A DNA stretch of 64,000 nt from Alteromonas sp. 5E99-2 (GCF_017368475.1 NZ_JAFNJE010000006.1:1-64000), one strand, 5' to 3'; positions 17,172 to 27,834 are shown, numbered from the stretch's first letter. Numbers and translations are program-made. The notes: a model not told the origin generated them from the letters alone.

Positions 17172-18590
17172 ATGACAGTAAACCAATTTGACCCTAAACA
17201 GACAACCACGATGGATACCCCTAAAAAGGTCATCGAGGAACAAGCAAGTGCTGCTAAAAACGGTCAAGCTGGAGGCTCTCGTATAGGCTTTGTAAGTTTG
17301 GGCTGCCCTAAAAACCTTGTGGATTCTGAGCGTATTCTTACTCAATTAAGAACAGAAGGTTACGAGGTAGTGCCCACCTATAACGATGCTGATTTGGTTA
17401 TTGTTAATACCTGTGGGTTTATTGATGCCGCCGTTGAAGAATCTCTCGATACCATAGGCGAAGCGTTAAAAGAAAACGGCAAAGTCATTGTTACTGGCTG
17501 TTTGGGTGTAAAAGAAGACGATATTCGTGAAATTCACCCGAATGTGTTGGCGATTACGGGTCCTCATGCATATGAAACCGTAGTGAATCAAGTACACGAT
17601 CACCTGCCAAAACCTGAACATAACCCTTTTGCCGATTTAATTCCTAACCACGGCGTTAAACTTACCCCACGGCATTACGCTTATTTAAAAATTTCCGAAG
17701 GATGTAACCACAGATGCACGTTTTGCATCATCCCTTCAATGCGCGGTGATTTAGTCAGCCGCCCGGTAGGCGATATTCTGGATGAAGCTGAACGGTTAAA
17801 AAAGGCCGGAGTAAATGAACTACTTGTTATATCGCAAGATACCAGTGCCTATGGCGTTGATGTAAAACACCGCACTGGATTTTGGCAAGGTATGCCCGTA
17901 AAAGCCCACATGCAACAATTGTGTGAAAAGCTCGGTGGTATGGATATGTGGGTTCGACTGCATTATGTGTACCCCTACCCTCATGTAGACGACCTTATTC
18001 CGTTAATGAATGAAGGGAAAGTATTACCCTATTTAGACATTCCCTTTCAACATGCCAGTAAGCGTATTTTGCGCTTAATGAAGCGCCCTGGCAGTGCTGA
18101 ACGCGTATTGGATCGCATTAAAAAATGGCGAGAAATATGTCCAGAATTAATCATCCGCTCGACATTTATTGTGGGCTTCCCTGGTGAAACTGAAGAAGAG
18201 TTCGAAGAACTACTGACCTTTATAAAAGAAGCACAAATTGACCGCGCAGGATGCTTTGCCTACTCTCCCGTTGAAGGAGCTAAAGCAAACGATTTACCAA
18301 GCCCAATAGATGAAGATATTAAACAAGCTCGCCTTGCCAAGTTTATGCAAGTACAGTCTGAAATTAGCGCAGCCCGCCTACAAGCCAGAATTGGAAAAGA
18401 GTACCTTGTGGTTATTGATGAAGTCACATCAGAAGGTGCCGTAGGGCGTTGCTTCGCAGACGCACCTGAAGTAGACGGCGTTGTTCATTTAAACGGTGTT
18501 CACGACGTGAATGTAGGCGAACGAGTCTGGGCTGAAATCATACATGCCGATGAACACGATACTTGGGCTGTGTTAAGCGAAGACGAGTAA
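17172..18590 (+). CDS. rimO: Ribosomal protein S12 methylthiotransferase RimO
   Basis: RimO is a radical-SAM enzyme that adds a methylthio group to the conserved Asp of ribosomal protein S12. The product has 472 residues against 441 in E. coli; the excess is an N-terminal extension of about 35 residues. The auxiliary 4Fe-4S cluster cysteines are C45, C81 and C110. The radical-SAM motif CNHRCTFC gives C178, C182 and C185. A TRAM domain forms the C-terminal 65 residues. The ATG at 17172 has a weak AAGG site; the later Met14 is an alternative start. The stop is 6 bp from feoA, so rimO and feoAB are probably one operon. Confidence 0.95.
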   Translation: MTVNQFDPKQTTTMDTPKKVIEEQASAAKNGQAGGSRIGFVSLGCPKNLVDSERILTQLRTEGYEVVPTYNDADLVIVNTCGFIDAAVEESLDTIGEALKENGKVIVTGCLGVKEDDIREIHPNVLAITGPHAYETVVNQVHDHLPKPEHNPFADLIPNHGVKLTPRHYAYLKISEGCNHRCTFCIIPSMRGDLVSRPVGDILDEAERLKKAGVNELLVISQDTSAYGVDVKHRTGFWQGMPVKAHMQQLCEKLGGMDMWVRLHYVYPYPHVDDLIPLMNEGKVLPYLDIPFQHASKRILRLMKRPGSAERVLDRIKKWREICPELIIRSTFIVGFPGETEEEFEELLTFIKEAQIDRAGCFAYSPVEGAKANDLPSPIDEDIKQARLAKFMQVQSEISAARLQARIGKEYLVVIDEVTSEGAVGRCFADAPEVDGVVHLNGVHDVNVGERVWAEIIHADEHDTWAVLSEDE

Positions 18591-18596
18591 TTGGTA

Positions 18597-18833
18597 ATGA
18601 AACTTTGGGATTTACAAAAAAATCAACACGCTTTAATTACTGCAATGAGTTCCTCAATCAATGATGAGGTTATTCACCGTTTACATGAAATGGGCCTAGA
18701 TATTAACAACCCAGTATTGTGCGTTAAGCGCGGTCCTATGGGTGGCCCTATTGTCATTCAATTAGGTGATAGTGTGTTTGCTATCGAACACAATCTTGCG
18801 TCCAATATCTCCGTATCTGTCATTAAGGATTAA
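18597..18833 (+). CDS. feoA: Ferrous iron transport protein A
   Basis: FeoA is a small SH3-like cytosolic partner of FeoB in Fe(II) uptake. The 78-residue product has the FeoA pattern: an N-terminal strand, IHRLHEMGLD, VLCVKRGPMGGPIVIQLGDSVFAIE and a C-terminal strand. I place the start at the ATG at 18597; a TTG two codons earlier directly abuts the rimO stop. It is tightly packed between rimO and feoB, and no separate promoter or Fur box is seen, suggesting iron import is transcribed with rimO. No feoC is present. Confidence 0.92.
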   Translation: MKLWDLQKNQHALITAMSSSINDEVIHRLHEMGLDINNPVLCVKRGPMGGPIVIQLGDSVFAIEHNLASNISVSVIKD

Positions 18834-18836
18834 CCC

Positions 18837-20657
18837 TTGTCGTCGTCAAATATTCTGTTAGTGGGTAAACCTAATTCAGGTAAAAGTCTGCTGTTTAATC
18901 AGCTTACAGGAATGCGCCAACACGTTGCTAATTACCCTGGTGTCACCGTTGAAATAAAACGAGGCCGTTGCAACGAATTCAATGTACTCGACATGCCTGG
19001 TACCTATTCATTAAAAGGCATGAGCAAAGACGAATATGTCGCTATTGATGAAATTAGCCGAGCAATGTCAGATGAAAATACCCGCCTTGTGGTTTGTGTA
19101 TTAGATGCCACTCGACTAGAGCGCAGCTTAGTCATGGGGTTACAAGTTCAAAAGCTTGCGTTACAGCACGACAAAACCCTGTTATTTGCCCTTAACTTTA
19201 TTGATGAACTCACTCGCATTGGCGAATCCATTGACGTTAACGCACTATCTGTAGCCTTGGGTAGTCCAGTATTAGGCATATCCGCTCGCACCCTCGAAGG
19301 GATACACGAATTTAAAACGGCTATGTTAGGCATTGCCGCCAATCCAAGTTCGTCTAAAATTGATGAACTCGCGATATCTGATAAGTCAGTAATAGAACAA
19401 AGTAAAAACCTTAACAAACGTTTCGGTTTACAAAAAGATGTCATCCTTCGAGATCAAAACCGCATAGACAGCTTCATGTTGAATTCTTGGTTTGGTGGTT
19501 TAGCCTTTATTGCAGTGATGTTTGTGTTGTTTCAAAGCATATTTACTTTGGCGACGCCTTTAATGGACGGCGTTGAAAACGGTATTGGCTTTGTGGCTCA
19601 ATTGGTCACCCACTATTTACCCAAGGGGATTGTGTCTGACTTCCTCAGTGACGCAATTTTTGCAGGCTTAGGCTCATTTTTAGTCTTTGTTCCCCAAATT
19701 ATGGTGTTAACCCTTATTATTGGCATTTTGGAAGACAGCGGCTATTTAGCCCGCGCTGCATTGATGTGTCACCGCCCTTTGAGCTTTTTTGGTTTGTCTG
19801 GCCGTAGCTTTATTCCCTACCTTTCCGGTCATGCTTGCGCGATACCCGCCATTATGGCGGCTCGCACTATCGAATCTCCCCATAAGCGCTTAATTACAAT
19901 GTTAACTATTCCTCTGATGTCGTGTTCTGCACGACTGCCAGTTTATGCCTTGCTGATTGCCGTATTAGTTCCTGCGAACCAAAGCTTTTTAGGAATATTT
20001 AATTTACAAGGCGCTGCATTTTTCGCTTTGTATTTTATGGGTATTGTTATGGCGCTACTGGTAAGCCAATTATTGAATCGCTTTTTGCCAAAAGATTTTG
20101 AGCAGACCGATATGCCTTTTATTCTTGAATTACCTACTTATCGGCTCCCTCATTGGAAACCTCTCTTCCAACGCGTGATAAACAGTGCAAAGCAGTTTAT
20201 TGTAAAAGCAGCCCCTATTATTTTCTGGGTTTCCGTAGCCATTTGGGTATTAGGTTATTTTCCACTTAACAGCACATTAGAAAATTCATGGCTAAGCGTT
20301 ATTGGTCAATTCTTTGAGCCTATCTTTACACCTATGGGGCTAGATTGGCGTTATGGTATCGCCATACTTGTGTCATTCTTAGCTAGAGAAGTGTTTGTAG
20401 GCGCATTGGGAACCATGTTCAATATGGACAATGCCGAAGACGACGTCGCTGGCTTAGCCAACCGAGTGCAAGCGGACGGGTTAACCCTAGGCGCAGGTTT
20501 AGGCTTGGTGCTGTTTTATGTTGTTGCTCTTCAATGCGTAGCAACGGTAGCCATTATTAAAGGTGAAACAGGCAGTAGTCGATTAGCCTGGGGAGTTTAT
20601 ATAGCGTACGCACTCCTTGCCTACGCCATTGCGGTATTAGTGAATACTTTATTTTAA
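18837..20657 (+). CDS. feoB: Ferrous iron transporter FeoB (compact form)
   Basis: FeoB is the inner-membrane Fe(II) permease with an N-terminal G-protein domain. The start is a TTG 3 bp after feoA, with AAGGA at good spacing. G motifs seen: GKPNSGKS (G1), DMPG (G3), NFID (G4) and SA in G5. The membrane part has the two inverted FeoB gate repeats, with FVPQIMVLTLIIGILEDSGYLAR and SGRSFIPYLSGHACAIPAIMAARTI, and later LAREVFVGALGT. At 606 residues it is much shorter than E. coli FeoB (773). The core is complete, so it looks like a compact subfamily and not a truncation. It converges on kdsB with a 9-bp 3' overlap. Confidence 0.95.
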   Translation: MSSSNILLVGKPNSGKSLLFNQLTGMRQHVANYPGVTVEIKRGRCNEFNVLDMPGTYSLKGMSKDEYVAIDEISRAMSDENTRLVVCVLDATRLERSLVMGLQVQKLALQHDKTLLFALNFIDELTRIGESIDVNALSVALGSPVLGISARTLEGIHEFKTAMLGIAANPSSSKIDELAISDKSVIEQSKNLNKRFGLQKDVILRDQNRIDSFMLNSWFGGLAFIAVMFVLFQSIFTLATPLMDGVENGIGFVAQLVTHYLPKGIVSDFLSDAIFAGLGSFLVFVPQIMVLTLIIGILEDSGYLARAALMCHRPLSFFGLSGRSFIPYLSGHACAIPAIMAARTIESPHKRLITMLTIPLMSCSARLPVYALLIAVLVPANQSFLGIFNLQGAAFFALYFMGIVMALLVSQLLNRFLPKDFEQTDMPFILELPTYRLPHWKPLFQRVINSAKQFIVKAAPIIFWVSVAIWVLGYFPLNSTLENSWLSVIGQFFEPIFTPMGLDWRYGIAILVSFLAREVFVGALGTMFNMDNAEDDVAGLANRVQADGLTLGAGLGLVLFYVVALQCVATVAIIKGETGSSRLAWGVYIAYALLAYAIAVLVNTLF

Positions 20658-21422
20658 CCTTAGTTGTTCCAACAGTCGTGTTAAATCGTCAGGTGTATCT
20701 ATACCTGACGGCGGCGGCGCAACCGCATCATCAACAACAATGGTGTCGCCATACCATAGCGAGCGCAGTTGTTCTAAAGACTCTATTTTTTCTATAGGCG
20801 AAGGCGTATAGGCAACATATTGCTTAATATATTTCACTGAATACGCGTAAATTCCAATATGTCGACGTAATAGGGTTAAATCAGCTTTACTTGGGTCGCT
20901 AATATCGTCCAACAGAGCTTGTCGTTCAAAGGGTATCGTTGCTCTTGAAAAGTATAAGGCATGGCGTTTTTGGTTCGCCACCACTTTTACTGCATTGGGG
21001 TTCACTGCCTCTTCACGGTTATCCAAAGGCGCACACAATGTGGCCATATGCCCTTCTGAGTCAGAAAGTAATTGCGCCACTTGTTTAATATTTTTTGCAG
21101 GAACAAAAGGCTCATCGCCTTGTACGTTTACGATAATCGTGTCTTCGGGCAATTCAGCCTTCACAACGACTTCGGCAATACGCTCGGTACCGGATTCGTG
21201 ATCTGGACTTGTCATTACTACCTGACATAAACCCGCTACGGCGTTAGCAACATCAGGGTTATCTGTAGCAACAATAACGCTTTCAGCCCCCGATTCAAGT
21301 GCTCGCTCTACAACGTGCTGGATCATCGGTTTGCCGTGAATATCAACCAATACCTTTCCCGGAAAACGGGTGGAGCCAAAACGCGCAGGTATTACAACGG
21401 TAAAAGGACTTTGCTTACTCAC
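20649..21422 (-). CDS. kdsB: 3-deoxy-manno-octulosonate cytidylyltransferase
   Basis: KdsB activates KDO as CMP-KDO for lipid A inner-core synthesis. The 257 residues carry the nucleotide-binding start [32 protein letters not shown] and NVQGDEPFV, all typical. The start is a GTG at 21422 that overlaps the stop of the upstream ycaR gene (GTGA), indicating translational coupling. It is last in the leftward msbA-lpxK-ycaR-kdsB cluster, and its 3' end overlaps feoB by 9 bp. Confidence 0.97.
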   Translation of the reverse strand: MSKQSPFTVVIPARFGSTRFPGKVLVDIHGKPMIQHVVERALESGAESVIVATDNPDVANAVAGLCQVVMTSPDHESGTERIAEVVVKAELPEDTIIVNVQGDEPFVPAKNIKQVAQLLSDSEGHMATLCAPLDNREEAVNPNAVKVVANQKRHALYFSRATIPFERQALLDDISDPSKADLTLLRRHIGIYAYSVKYIKQYVAYTPSPIEKIESLEQLRSLWYGDTIVVDDAVAPPPSGIDTPDDLTRLLEQLRLK

Positions 21423-21613
21423 TCGATGGCCTTTAATTCTTCACTGGATAAACTGGTTGCTTCCGATTCTAACAACACGGGAATGCCGTCTCTGATTGGA
21501 TAACTTAACCGCTCAGCGCGAGAAATTAGCGCGTCTTTGTTTGCGGAAAGAACCAGCTTACCTTTACATACTGGGCAAGCTAAAATGTCGAGTAATTTAG
21601 GGTCAAACGCCAT
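21419..21613 (-). CDS. ycaR: Trm112-like zinc-ribbon protein (YcaR/UPF0434)
   Basis: The 64-residue protein matches the YcaR family: [20 protein letters not shown] with a CPVC pair, then [11 protein letters not shown]. Family members lie between lpxK and kdsB in many gammaproteobacteria; the role is unclear, possibly as a small activating partner. Only one CxxC pair is kept, so any metal site is incomplete. It overlaps lpxK by 11 bp and kdsB by 4 bp. Confidence 0.93.
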   Translation of the reverse strand: MAFDPKLLDILACPVCKGKLVLSANKDALISRAERLSYPIRDGIPVLLESEATSLSSEELKAIE

Positions 21614-22595
21614 AACAATCTCTGAGTTTAATAGCTAAGTTTTCTTTTAATGCTCTGGGTAGCTTAGCGTCTACTTCCAGATACCAACAATTCGAATGCG
21701 CAAAAGGCTTACATTTCACTGCGTCTTTTTCTGTCATTACCGTCACTCCCGAAGGAATATCGGATTTAGTGTATACATGATGATCGATAAATTCATGGGT
21801 TTCAATGTCGTTCAAGCCTATGCTTGATAAGGTATCAAAAAACCGTTGTGGCGCGCCTATTCCCGCCATTGCTTGCAATTTTTCTTGTTTAGCGCCAGAA
21901 ACAAACTCTTCAATTGAACGAGTGATATTGGTATCAACAATATTCACAAATCGCGTTGTCGCAAGCGACATTGAATAGGCATTTTCAACATAAGGGTTGT
22001 CGCCGTTATGAATTACAGCATCAACGTGTTTTAAGCGCCCTGCCAATTCTCGTAAAGGCCCCATAGGAAGAAGCCACCCATTGCCAACACCGCGATTGTC
22101 CATCACCACCCATTCAATATCACGCTTTAACCCATAGTGCTGGAGGCCATCATCACACACGATCACATTACAACCAACATCGGCTAACGCCTTTGCTCCT
22201 CTTGCCCTTTTAGGATCAATGATGACTGGGCATAAATTCCGTAATGACATTAATTTTGGCTCATCACCGACCAAAGAAGCAGTGTCTTGCTCTGTTACCT
22301 TATGAGGGAAGTTTTCACACGTACCACCATATCCACGACTTAAAATACCTGGTTTGTAACCCAGCTCTATCAACCATTCAATGGTTTTAAGCACCAGCGG
22401 TGTTTTGCCATTTCCGCCCACAGAAATATTCCCCACCACAACAACGGGTACGCCAGGATGAGATGCTTTTTTTACCCCTGAGCTAAACAATAATTTTCTA
22501 AAAGAAGAAAGCAGAAAAAACAATAGCGTCAAAGGCAATAGCAACCAACGCAGCGGATGCTTGTTGAACCAACATTGGTATATAAAACTGTGCAC
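21603..22595 (-). CDS. lpxK: Tetraacyldisaccharide 4'-kinase
   Basis: LpxK phosphorylates the 4' position of the lipid A disaccharide at the inner membrane. The 330-residue product has an N-terminal membrane helix (about 15-35) and the unusual Walker A segment [12 protein letters not shown]. It continues with RGYGG and [10 protein letters not shown], characteristic of the family. It starts at GTG overlapping the msbA stop by 1 bp (TAGTG), so translation is coupled to the flippase. Confidence 0.97.
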   Translation of the reverse strand: MHSFIYQCWFNKHPLRWLLLPLTLLFFLLSSFRKLLFSSGVKKASHPGVPVVVVGNISVGGNGKTPLVLKTIEWLIELGYKPGILSRGYGGTCENFPHKVTEQDTASLVGDEPKLMSLRNLCPVIIDPKRARGAKALADVGCNVIVCDDGLQHYGLKRDIEWVVMDNRGVGNGWLLPMGPLRELAGRLKHVDAVIHNGDNPYVENAYSMSLATTRFVNIVDTNITRSIEEFVSGAKQEKLQAMAGIGAPQRFFDTLSSIGLNDIETHEFIDHHVYTKSDIPSGVTVMTEKDAVKCKPFAHSNCWYLEVDAKLPRALKENLAIKLRDCYGV

Positions 22596-24343
22596 TATTC
22601 ACCAAACTGCAAAGCATGAAGCTGGGCATACACGCCTTTTTTCGCTAATAATGTGCTGTGAGAGCCTTGTTCTACAATTTGGCCTTGGTCAATAACCAAG
22701 ATGACATCGGCAGATTCTATGGTTGATAATCTGTGAGCCACAACAATGCTAGTACTGCGCTTTTGTAGTTCTTCTAACGCCTCTTGAATATAACGCTCAG
22801 ACTCAGTGTCTAATGCAGAGGTGGCTTCATCTAATATCAAAATAGGTGCATCAAGCAATAGCGCTCTTGCAATGGCAATACGTTGTCGCTGACCACCTGA
22901 TAGTGCAGAACCGTTCTCACCTACCAGTGTATCAAGCCCATCTAGATAGGCATCGGCAAATTCAGTTACATGTGCACGGCGTGCCGCTTCTTCAATTTGC
23001 TTTCGGGTAACCTTATCTTTGGCGCCGTAGGCAATATTATTCGCAATGGAGTCGTTAAAAAGAATAACTTGTTGAGACACCAAGGCAAATTGGCTTCGTA
23101 AATTACGCAGTGTATATGCATTGATATTTACGCCATCAATACTTATTTCGCCTTGCTGAGGGACGTAAAATCGGGTTAATAAAGACGAGATAGTCGACTT
23201 ACCACTGCCTGACTTACCCACAAGGGCAATAGTTTGTCCGGCTTTCACGTTAAAGGAAACATTATCTAGAGCAAGATCCACACTATCAGGATAAGAAAAT
23301 CCCACTTGATTAAAACACACTTCGCCTTTTGTTCTTGTGGTTTCAGTGGTGCCCGCATCCACTTCCGATTCTTGATCGAGAATATCGAAAAGACTACCGC
23401 ATGCTGCTAGACCTTTTTGTATTTCGCTATTTACCGTCGTTAACTGCTTTAATGGCTTAAGCAACATCACCATGCAAATAACTACATTGATAAAAATACC
23501 CGCGGTGAGCTGCTCTGCCATGCTCGGGGTACTAGCAATAAACAATACCGACGCCAGCGCAACCGAGGCAATAATTTGAATAGACGACACGCTTAAAATC
23601 TGTGTAACACTGAGTTTCATGGTTTGCTGACGGTTGTGGTTATTCTTATTTTTAAACCGTTGCTTTTCATATTCTTGGCCACCAAACATTAATACTTCTT
23701 TGTGGCCTTTTACGGTTTGTTCCACTGATGACGTTAAGTTACCCATCGCTTTTTGTATGGTTTTACTCACGCTGCGAAAGCGTTTTCCCACTACCGACAC
23801 AATTACCCCAACAACAGGCCCTATTAACAGGAAAATTGCAGATAATTGCCAAGAATAATAAAACATGGCAACCAGTAAGCCGATAACCAGTGCGCCATCT
23901 CTGACTACAATGAGAATGGCTCGCCCTGCAGCATTAGCCACCTGTTCAGTGTCATAGGTTACTTTGCTGATTAAACTGCCCACAGGGTTTCTGTCGTGAA
24001 ATGAAACCGGTAAATGAATGTATTTTTCAAACAACTGCTGGCGCATTTGCATAACAACTTGAGACCCCACCCATTTCAATGTGTAAGTTCCCATAAAATT
24101 AAAAACGCCTCGCAAAATAAATAAAGGCACAATCGCATACGCAGCTAAGCGCAGATAACCATAGTCTTCGTTTGCTAGCGAATCGTCGATAATAGGTTTT
24201 AATTGTGCGATAACAAAGGTGTCTAAAGCGGAATAGCCCACCATTCCAATAATGGCAAAGACGAAAAGTAATTTGTACGGTTTGAGGTACCCAACAAATC
24301 GACGTGTGTGATTTTCTTTCGCGTTAATGTTTTTCGTTTGCAT
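22595..24343 (-). CDS. msbA: Lipid A export ATP-binding/permease protein MsbA
   Basis: MsbA flips lipid A core across the inner membrane. The 582 residues equal E. coli MsbA. Residues about 15-315 form the six-helix transmembrane domain. The nucleotide-binding domain has Walker A GKSGSGKST, the ABC signature ALSGGQRQR, Walker B ILILDEATSALD and the switch histidine in VAHRLSTIE. It follows comEC by 48 bp on the same strand. Confidence 0.97.
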   Translation of the reverse strand: MQTKNINAKENHTRRFVGYLKPYKLLFVFAIIGMVGYSALDTFVIAQLKPIIDDSLANEDYGYLRLAAYAIVPLFILRGVFNFMGTYTLKWVGSQVVMQMRQQLFEKYIHLPVSFHDRNPVGSLISKVTYDTEQVANAAGRAILIVVRDGALVIGLLVAMFYYSWQLSAIFLLIGPVVGVIVSVVGKRFRSVSKTIQKAMGNLTSSVEQTVKGHKEVLMFGGQEYEKQRFKNKNNHNRQQTMKLSVTQILSVSSIQIIASVALASVLFIASTPSMAEQLTAGIFINVVICMVMLLKPLKQLTTVNSEIQKGLAACGSLFDILDQESEVDAGTTETTRTKGEVCFNQVGFSYPDSVDLALDNVSFNVKAGQTIALVGKSGSGKSTISSLLTRFYVPQQGEISIDGVNINAYTLRNLRSQFALVSQQVILFNDSIANNIAYGAKDKVTRKQIEEAARRAHVTEFADAYLDGLDTLVGENGSALSGGQRQRIAIARALLLDAPILILDEATSALDTESERYIQEALEELQKRSTSIVVAHRLSTIESADVILVIDQGQIVEQGSHSTLLAKKGVYAQLHALQFGE

Positions 24344-24391
24344 AAATACAATTACTTATCCAGATGCCTATAGTGTACCTAATGAAAGCCA

Positions 24392-26683
24392 TTATCGCGA
24401 CTTATACCAGCGCTGATTCATATCATCAAACCAAGTTTCTACATCAATCTTTTTATTATCATCGGTTGTATCAGACATAGAAAACTGAATAAAACCATCT
24501 TCTGCTGTGGTGTAAATAACGCTATCGATGTTTCTATACCGACGAACAACCTCTTGATGAGGAAACCCCCAGCGATTTAGGTAACCGTTTGTAAAGACAA
24601 CATATTGGGGCGATACAGCGTTAACCCAAGGGGCAGTAGATGATGTTTTACTGCCGTGGTGAGGCGCAATAAGGATATCTGCGTGTAAATCCACATCACT
24701 GCTGAGCAATTGGTTTTCCGCTGCTTTTTCAATATCACCAGGAATTAACACACTAATGTTTCCATCAGTTATATGCATGACACAAGACAAGTTATTTTCT
24801 GAAAGAGTGTTGTTTTTTACATCGTTTTCACTTGGCCAAAGTACCTTCACATCCAGTTTCCCTACTTTCCAATGTGCCCCTTTCACACACCCCTCGTAAG
24901 GAGAAAGCCAGCGCTGGACAATGCGATTGTCCGATAAAAAACCTCTCCCGCCAGCATGGTCATTGTCTAGATGGGTTAATACACCAAGGGTATTTTTTGT
25001 AAGTTTATGAGCAGTTAAAAAAGGCGAAATAATGGTTTCCGCCGCGCTGTTTCTATTTCGGTAAGAAGGCCCAGTATCCACTAACATGGCTTGTTTACCT
25101 GATTGAATAAGCATTGAACTACCTTGCCCCACATCAAACACTTTAACTTGCCATTTATCTGACGATGATAAAGAAAAAAGACTAAGTCCAATGCTTAAAC
25201 ACACAAATAGCAGACCGTGAATGCGATATCGAATGCCCGGTATCATTAATACAACCAGCAGAAACAATAGTGCTAACCATACCCCGCTAAACGTCACGAT
25301 TGAATTTGATAACGTTGGCACTGAATCTAAAAGCATCATAAATTGATGCAGCATAGCACCCAGCATATCCGCTAACGTGTTTCCCAGTGAAGGGAATGAC
25401 ATCAGCATCAATAACGTAATACACCCAAGGGGAACAACGACAAACGAAACAAAAGGGATTGCGAATAGGTTAATTAAAAAACTAGCCCAATGCAGTGATT
25501 GAAAAACACTCCCCGTCGCCAACATCATAAACCCACTAAGAAAAAACTGAAGCCGAACTAGGTTCAGACACTTTTGCCAAAACGTATGCGCAGGGCCCTG
25601 AAAACGCCAAATAAGTAATAGCAGTATGAATACGGCAAAAAAGCTTAAATATAGGCTAATCCCCAAAGACGATAAGGGGAAAACGAACAGGCACCCAGCT
25701 AATACAAGTAAGGCTCCTTGGTTTGCTTGCATCGAATGATTTCTCAGAACAATAACAACATATAAACTCAGTGCAATTGCAGCTCTCACCAGTGTTAATG
25801 GAAAGCCACACAAACTTACAAAACCCCAAGCGAAAAGCAGTGCCAATAACTGAGGCGCATTGGCAAGAAGAACACCACTCTCCCACCGAACCAACCTTCT
25901 AAAGGTAAAAAAAAGCCACTTTGAAAGCCAAAGACACAGCATATACACCACAGCCATATGTAGCCCAGATAAAGTAAATAAATGAGCCACACCTGTTTTT
26001 TGCAACAAGGCCCAATCCGCCTCATTTAATTTACTTCTATCTGCCAATAATATTGCGTTAAGCCACTTTTCTCCCTGCGGTGTTCCTTGAGCTAACCTAT
26101 GACGAATACGATAACTAAGGTTTGTGGTAGGAATTAAAAGTTCGTTGTCGTCGCATTTAACAATGTATCCCGTCGCTTGAATGTTTTTACTCACAAGCCA
26201 ACGCCAGTAATCAAACGCAAAGGGGTTTTGTAATCCGTGAGCGGGGCTTAAACGTACGCAAAGTCTCACTTTTTGCCCTTTTTCAAATCGTTGATAAAGG
26301 TAATAACCGTTGACCTTTGCATAAAAACTCACCGGCTTTTCGTCAAACACGCTCACGTCGAGAATGAATTTGTGAATATCTTCTGCGTATTTATCGTCTA
26401 CAATACTGGCTTCAATTATTACGTTTTTCTTAATTTTTTCTTTTGGTAGTTGCCATGAGTAGTAGCTATGCCCTACACTCGCCATCCAAAGTACGCCAAG
26501 TAAAATACCTAGGAAACTCCGGCTGTAATTGTTTTTAGGGAATAGTACAATGAGTAGCAATATTGTGATTAATAGCAGTAAGCAATGGAACGCAGTAGGT
26601 AAAAAAGGCCAAAACTGTGCGCTTAGTGATGCTAAAGTGAACCCAAATGCTATCATCCATAATGCATTTCCCATTGAAACCAC
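24392..26683 (-). CDS. comEC: ComEC/Rec2 DNA-uptake channel protein
   Basis: ComEC carries incoming single-stranded DNA across the inner membrane in natural transformation. The 763-residue product has several N-terminal membrane helices, an OB-like region (about 75-150), the Competence domain around HLFTLSGLHMAVVY with many helices, and a C-terminal metallo-beta-lactamase-like domain with THLDNDHAGG and APHHGSKTSS. The start is either this GTG or the ATG three codons in (26674); neither has a clear ribosome site. It lies upstream of msbA as does E. coli ycaI, and is divergent from the DUF2062 gene. Confidence 0.94.
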   Translation of the reverse strand: MVSMGNALWMIAFGFTLASLSAQFWPFLPTAFHCLLLLITILLLIVLFPKNNYSRSFLGILLGVLWMASVGHSYYSWQLPKEKIKKNVIIEASIVDDKYAEDIHKFILDVSVFDEKPVSFYAKVNGYYLYQRFEKGQKVRLCVRLSPAHGLQNPFAFDYWRWLVSKNIQATGYIVKCDDNELLIPTTNLSYRIRHRLAQGTPQGEKWLNAILLADRSKLNEADWALLQKTGVAHLFTLSGLHMAVVYMLCLWLSKWLFFTFRRLVRWESGVLLANAPQLLALLFAWGFVSLCGFPLTLVRAAIALSLYVVIVLRNHSMQANQGALLVLAGCLFVFPLSSLGISLYLSFFAVFILLLLIWRFQGPAHTFWQKCLNLVRLQFFLSGFMMLATGSVFQSLHWASFLINLFAIPFVSFVVVPLGCITLLMLMSFPSLGNTLADMLGAMLHQFMMLLDSVPTLSNSIVTFSGVWLALLFLLVVLMIPGIRYRIHGLLFVCLSIGLSLFSLSSSDKWQVKVFDVGQGSSMLIQSGKQAMLVDTGPSYRNRNSAAETIISPFLTAHKLTKNTLGVLTHLDNDHAGGRGFLSDNRIVQRWLSPYEGCVKGAHWKVGKLDVKVLWPSENDVKNNTLSENNLSCVMHITDGNISVLIPGDIEKAAENQLLSSDVDLHADILIAPHHGSKTSSTAPWVNAVSPQYVVFTNGYLNRWGFPHQEVVRRYRNIDSVIYTTAEDGFIQFSMSDTTDDNKKIDVETWFDDMNQRWYKSR

Positions 26684-26709
26684 ACTTAATCTTGTTTGTA
26701 TGAGTGAAC

Positions 26710-27228
26710 ATGCCTAAAAAGTTTATTCGACGTTTATTGCCCGATCACAAATCGATTGTGAACAACAAAGCCTTAAAAATTTTTGGCTCATTACTCCATG
26801 AGCCAAATTTGTGGCATTTGAACCGCCGTTCAGCTTCTGGTGCGTTTGGAATTGGACTTTTCTTTGCTTTTTGGCCAGTACCATTTCAAATGTGTTTATC
26901 CGCTTCTGCAGCCATTTCTTCAAAAGCAAATTTGCCTTTGTCGGTTGCAACCGTTTGGATCACAAACCCTTTTACTATGCCCCCCATATTCTACGGAGCC
27001 TACAAATTAGGCGCTACTGTACTTGGGACCAAACCAAGCGAATTTGCCTTTGAATTAAGTTGGTCATGGTTACTCGATAGCGCAAGCTCAGTTGGCCCAG
27101 CTTTACTTGTGGGCTGTGCTATTTGCTCAGTGACTTTTGGTTTGATGGGATACTATGGGTTAAATGCAGTATGGCGTTATGCAGTCAAAAAATCGTGGCA
27201 ACACAGACGTGAAATAAGAAAGAAGTAA
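26710..27228 (+). CDS. DUF2062 membrane protein
   Basis: The 172-residue protein fits the DUF2062 family of small inner-membrane proteins of unknown function. Landmarks are SASGAFGIGLFFAFWPVPFQM near the start of the hydrophobic part and WITNPFTMPPIFYGAYKLG. About three hydrophobic segments are seen (about 45-70, 80-100 and 122-150), with a basic C-terminal tail. The ATG at 26710 has GAG at fair spacing; a GTG two codons earlier is possible. It is divergent from comEC and 5 bp from the convergent ZrgA-like gene. Confidence 0.85.
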   Translation: MPKKFIRRLLPDHKSIVNNKALKIFGSLLHEPNLWHLNRRSASGAFGIGLFFAFWPVPFQMCLSASAAISSKANLPLSVATVWITNPFTMPPIFYGAYKLGATVLGTKPSEFAFELSWSWLLDSASSVGPALLVGCAICSVTFGLMGYYGLNAVWRYAVKKSWQHRREIRKK

Positions 27229-27233
27229 ACCAT

Positions 27234-27806
27234 TCAACTTTTTAACATTTTCTTGTTAGAAAAATAAACAGTCGTGCTAGACGCAGAAAGCTCTGCTTTC
27301 CCGTTACCCAAATTAACTTTCCAATCTACATCAACAGTGTAAAACCCCAAGAATGTATCAAATAACGTTAAATCAAGCTGATTTATTTCATCAGCACAAC
27401 TAAACATTAATGTAATTTCTACATCTGTGTTTTCATTAACATACGCTATATCATTAAGAGCGTAGATATCCCTTAGGTGTTGTTTAGCGCCATACTCACT
27501 ACTAAATTGATACTCTTTAGGAATAAGTACATTTAGCTTAGTCATATTACATTGCTCAGGTATTGAGACAACCGCAGAAGAATTATTAAGTAATAGCAGG
27601 CTCGACTTTATATGCGCCTTTAGTTTTTGCGATCTTGGTATTGTGTCCATATTAAACAAATCTAATACAGGCATATTTAGCTGCATATACCAAGATGTAT
27701 CACTTTGGGTAATAGTTAGCGTGCCTTTTCCATGCAGTTTCGTACTGAGAAGAATACAAAAAAGAAACAGGCAACTCGACACACCGAGTTTTCTACTTAC
27801 TTTCAT
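27234..27806 (-). CDS. ZrgA-like (DUF2796) exported protein
   Basis: The 190-residue protein has a signal peptide (about 1-26). What follows resembles the DUF2796/ZrgA family of periplasmic zinc-uptake helpers. HGKGTLTI matches the family HGVATL-type start; a lone Cys follows near residue 87. The C-terminal half has the order of the family FxC motif and final beta region (LMFSCADEINQLDLTLFDTFLGF, then GKAELS). The His/Asp-rich zinc-sequestering segment usual between these is absent. A Zur-like box overlaps its promoter region, which supports zinc control. The assignment is by eye. Confidence 0.5.
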   Translation of the reverse strand: MKVSRKLGVSSCLFLFCILLSTKLHGKGTLTITQSDTSWYMQLNMPVLDLFNMDTIPRSQKLKAHIKSSLLLLNNSSAVVSIPEQCNMTKLNVLIPKEYQFSSEYGAKQHLRDIYALNDIAYVNENTDVEITLMFSCADEINQLDLTLFDTFLGFYTVDVDWKVNLGNGKAELSASSTTVYFSNKKMLKS

Positions 27807-27834
27807 AGGCTTTAAAATACTATTACAAAGTCAC

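Noticed and set aside
18837-20657. FeoB as a truncated gene (606 versus 773 residues)
   Set aside because: All G motifs and both membrane gate repeats are present and the frame ends naturally; it fits a compact form.
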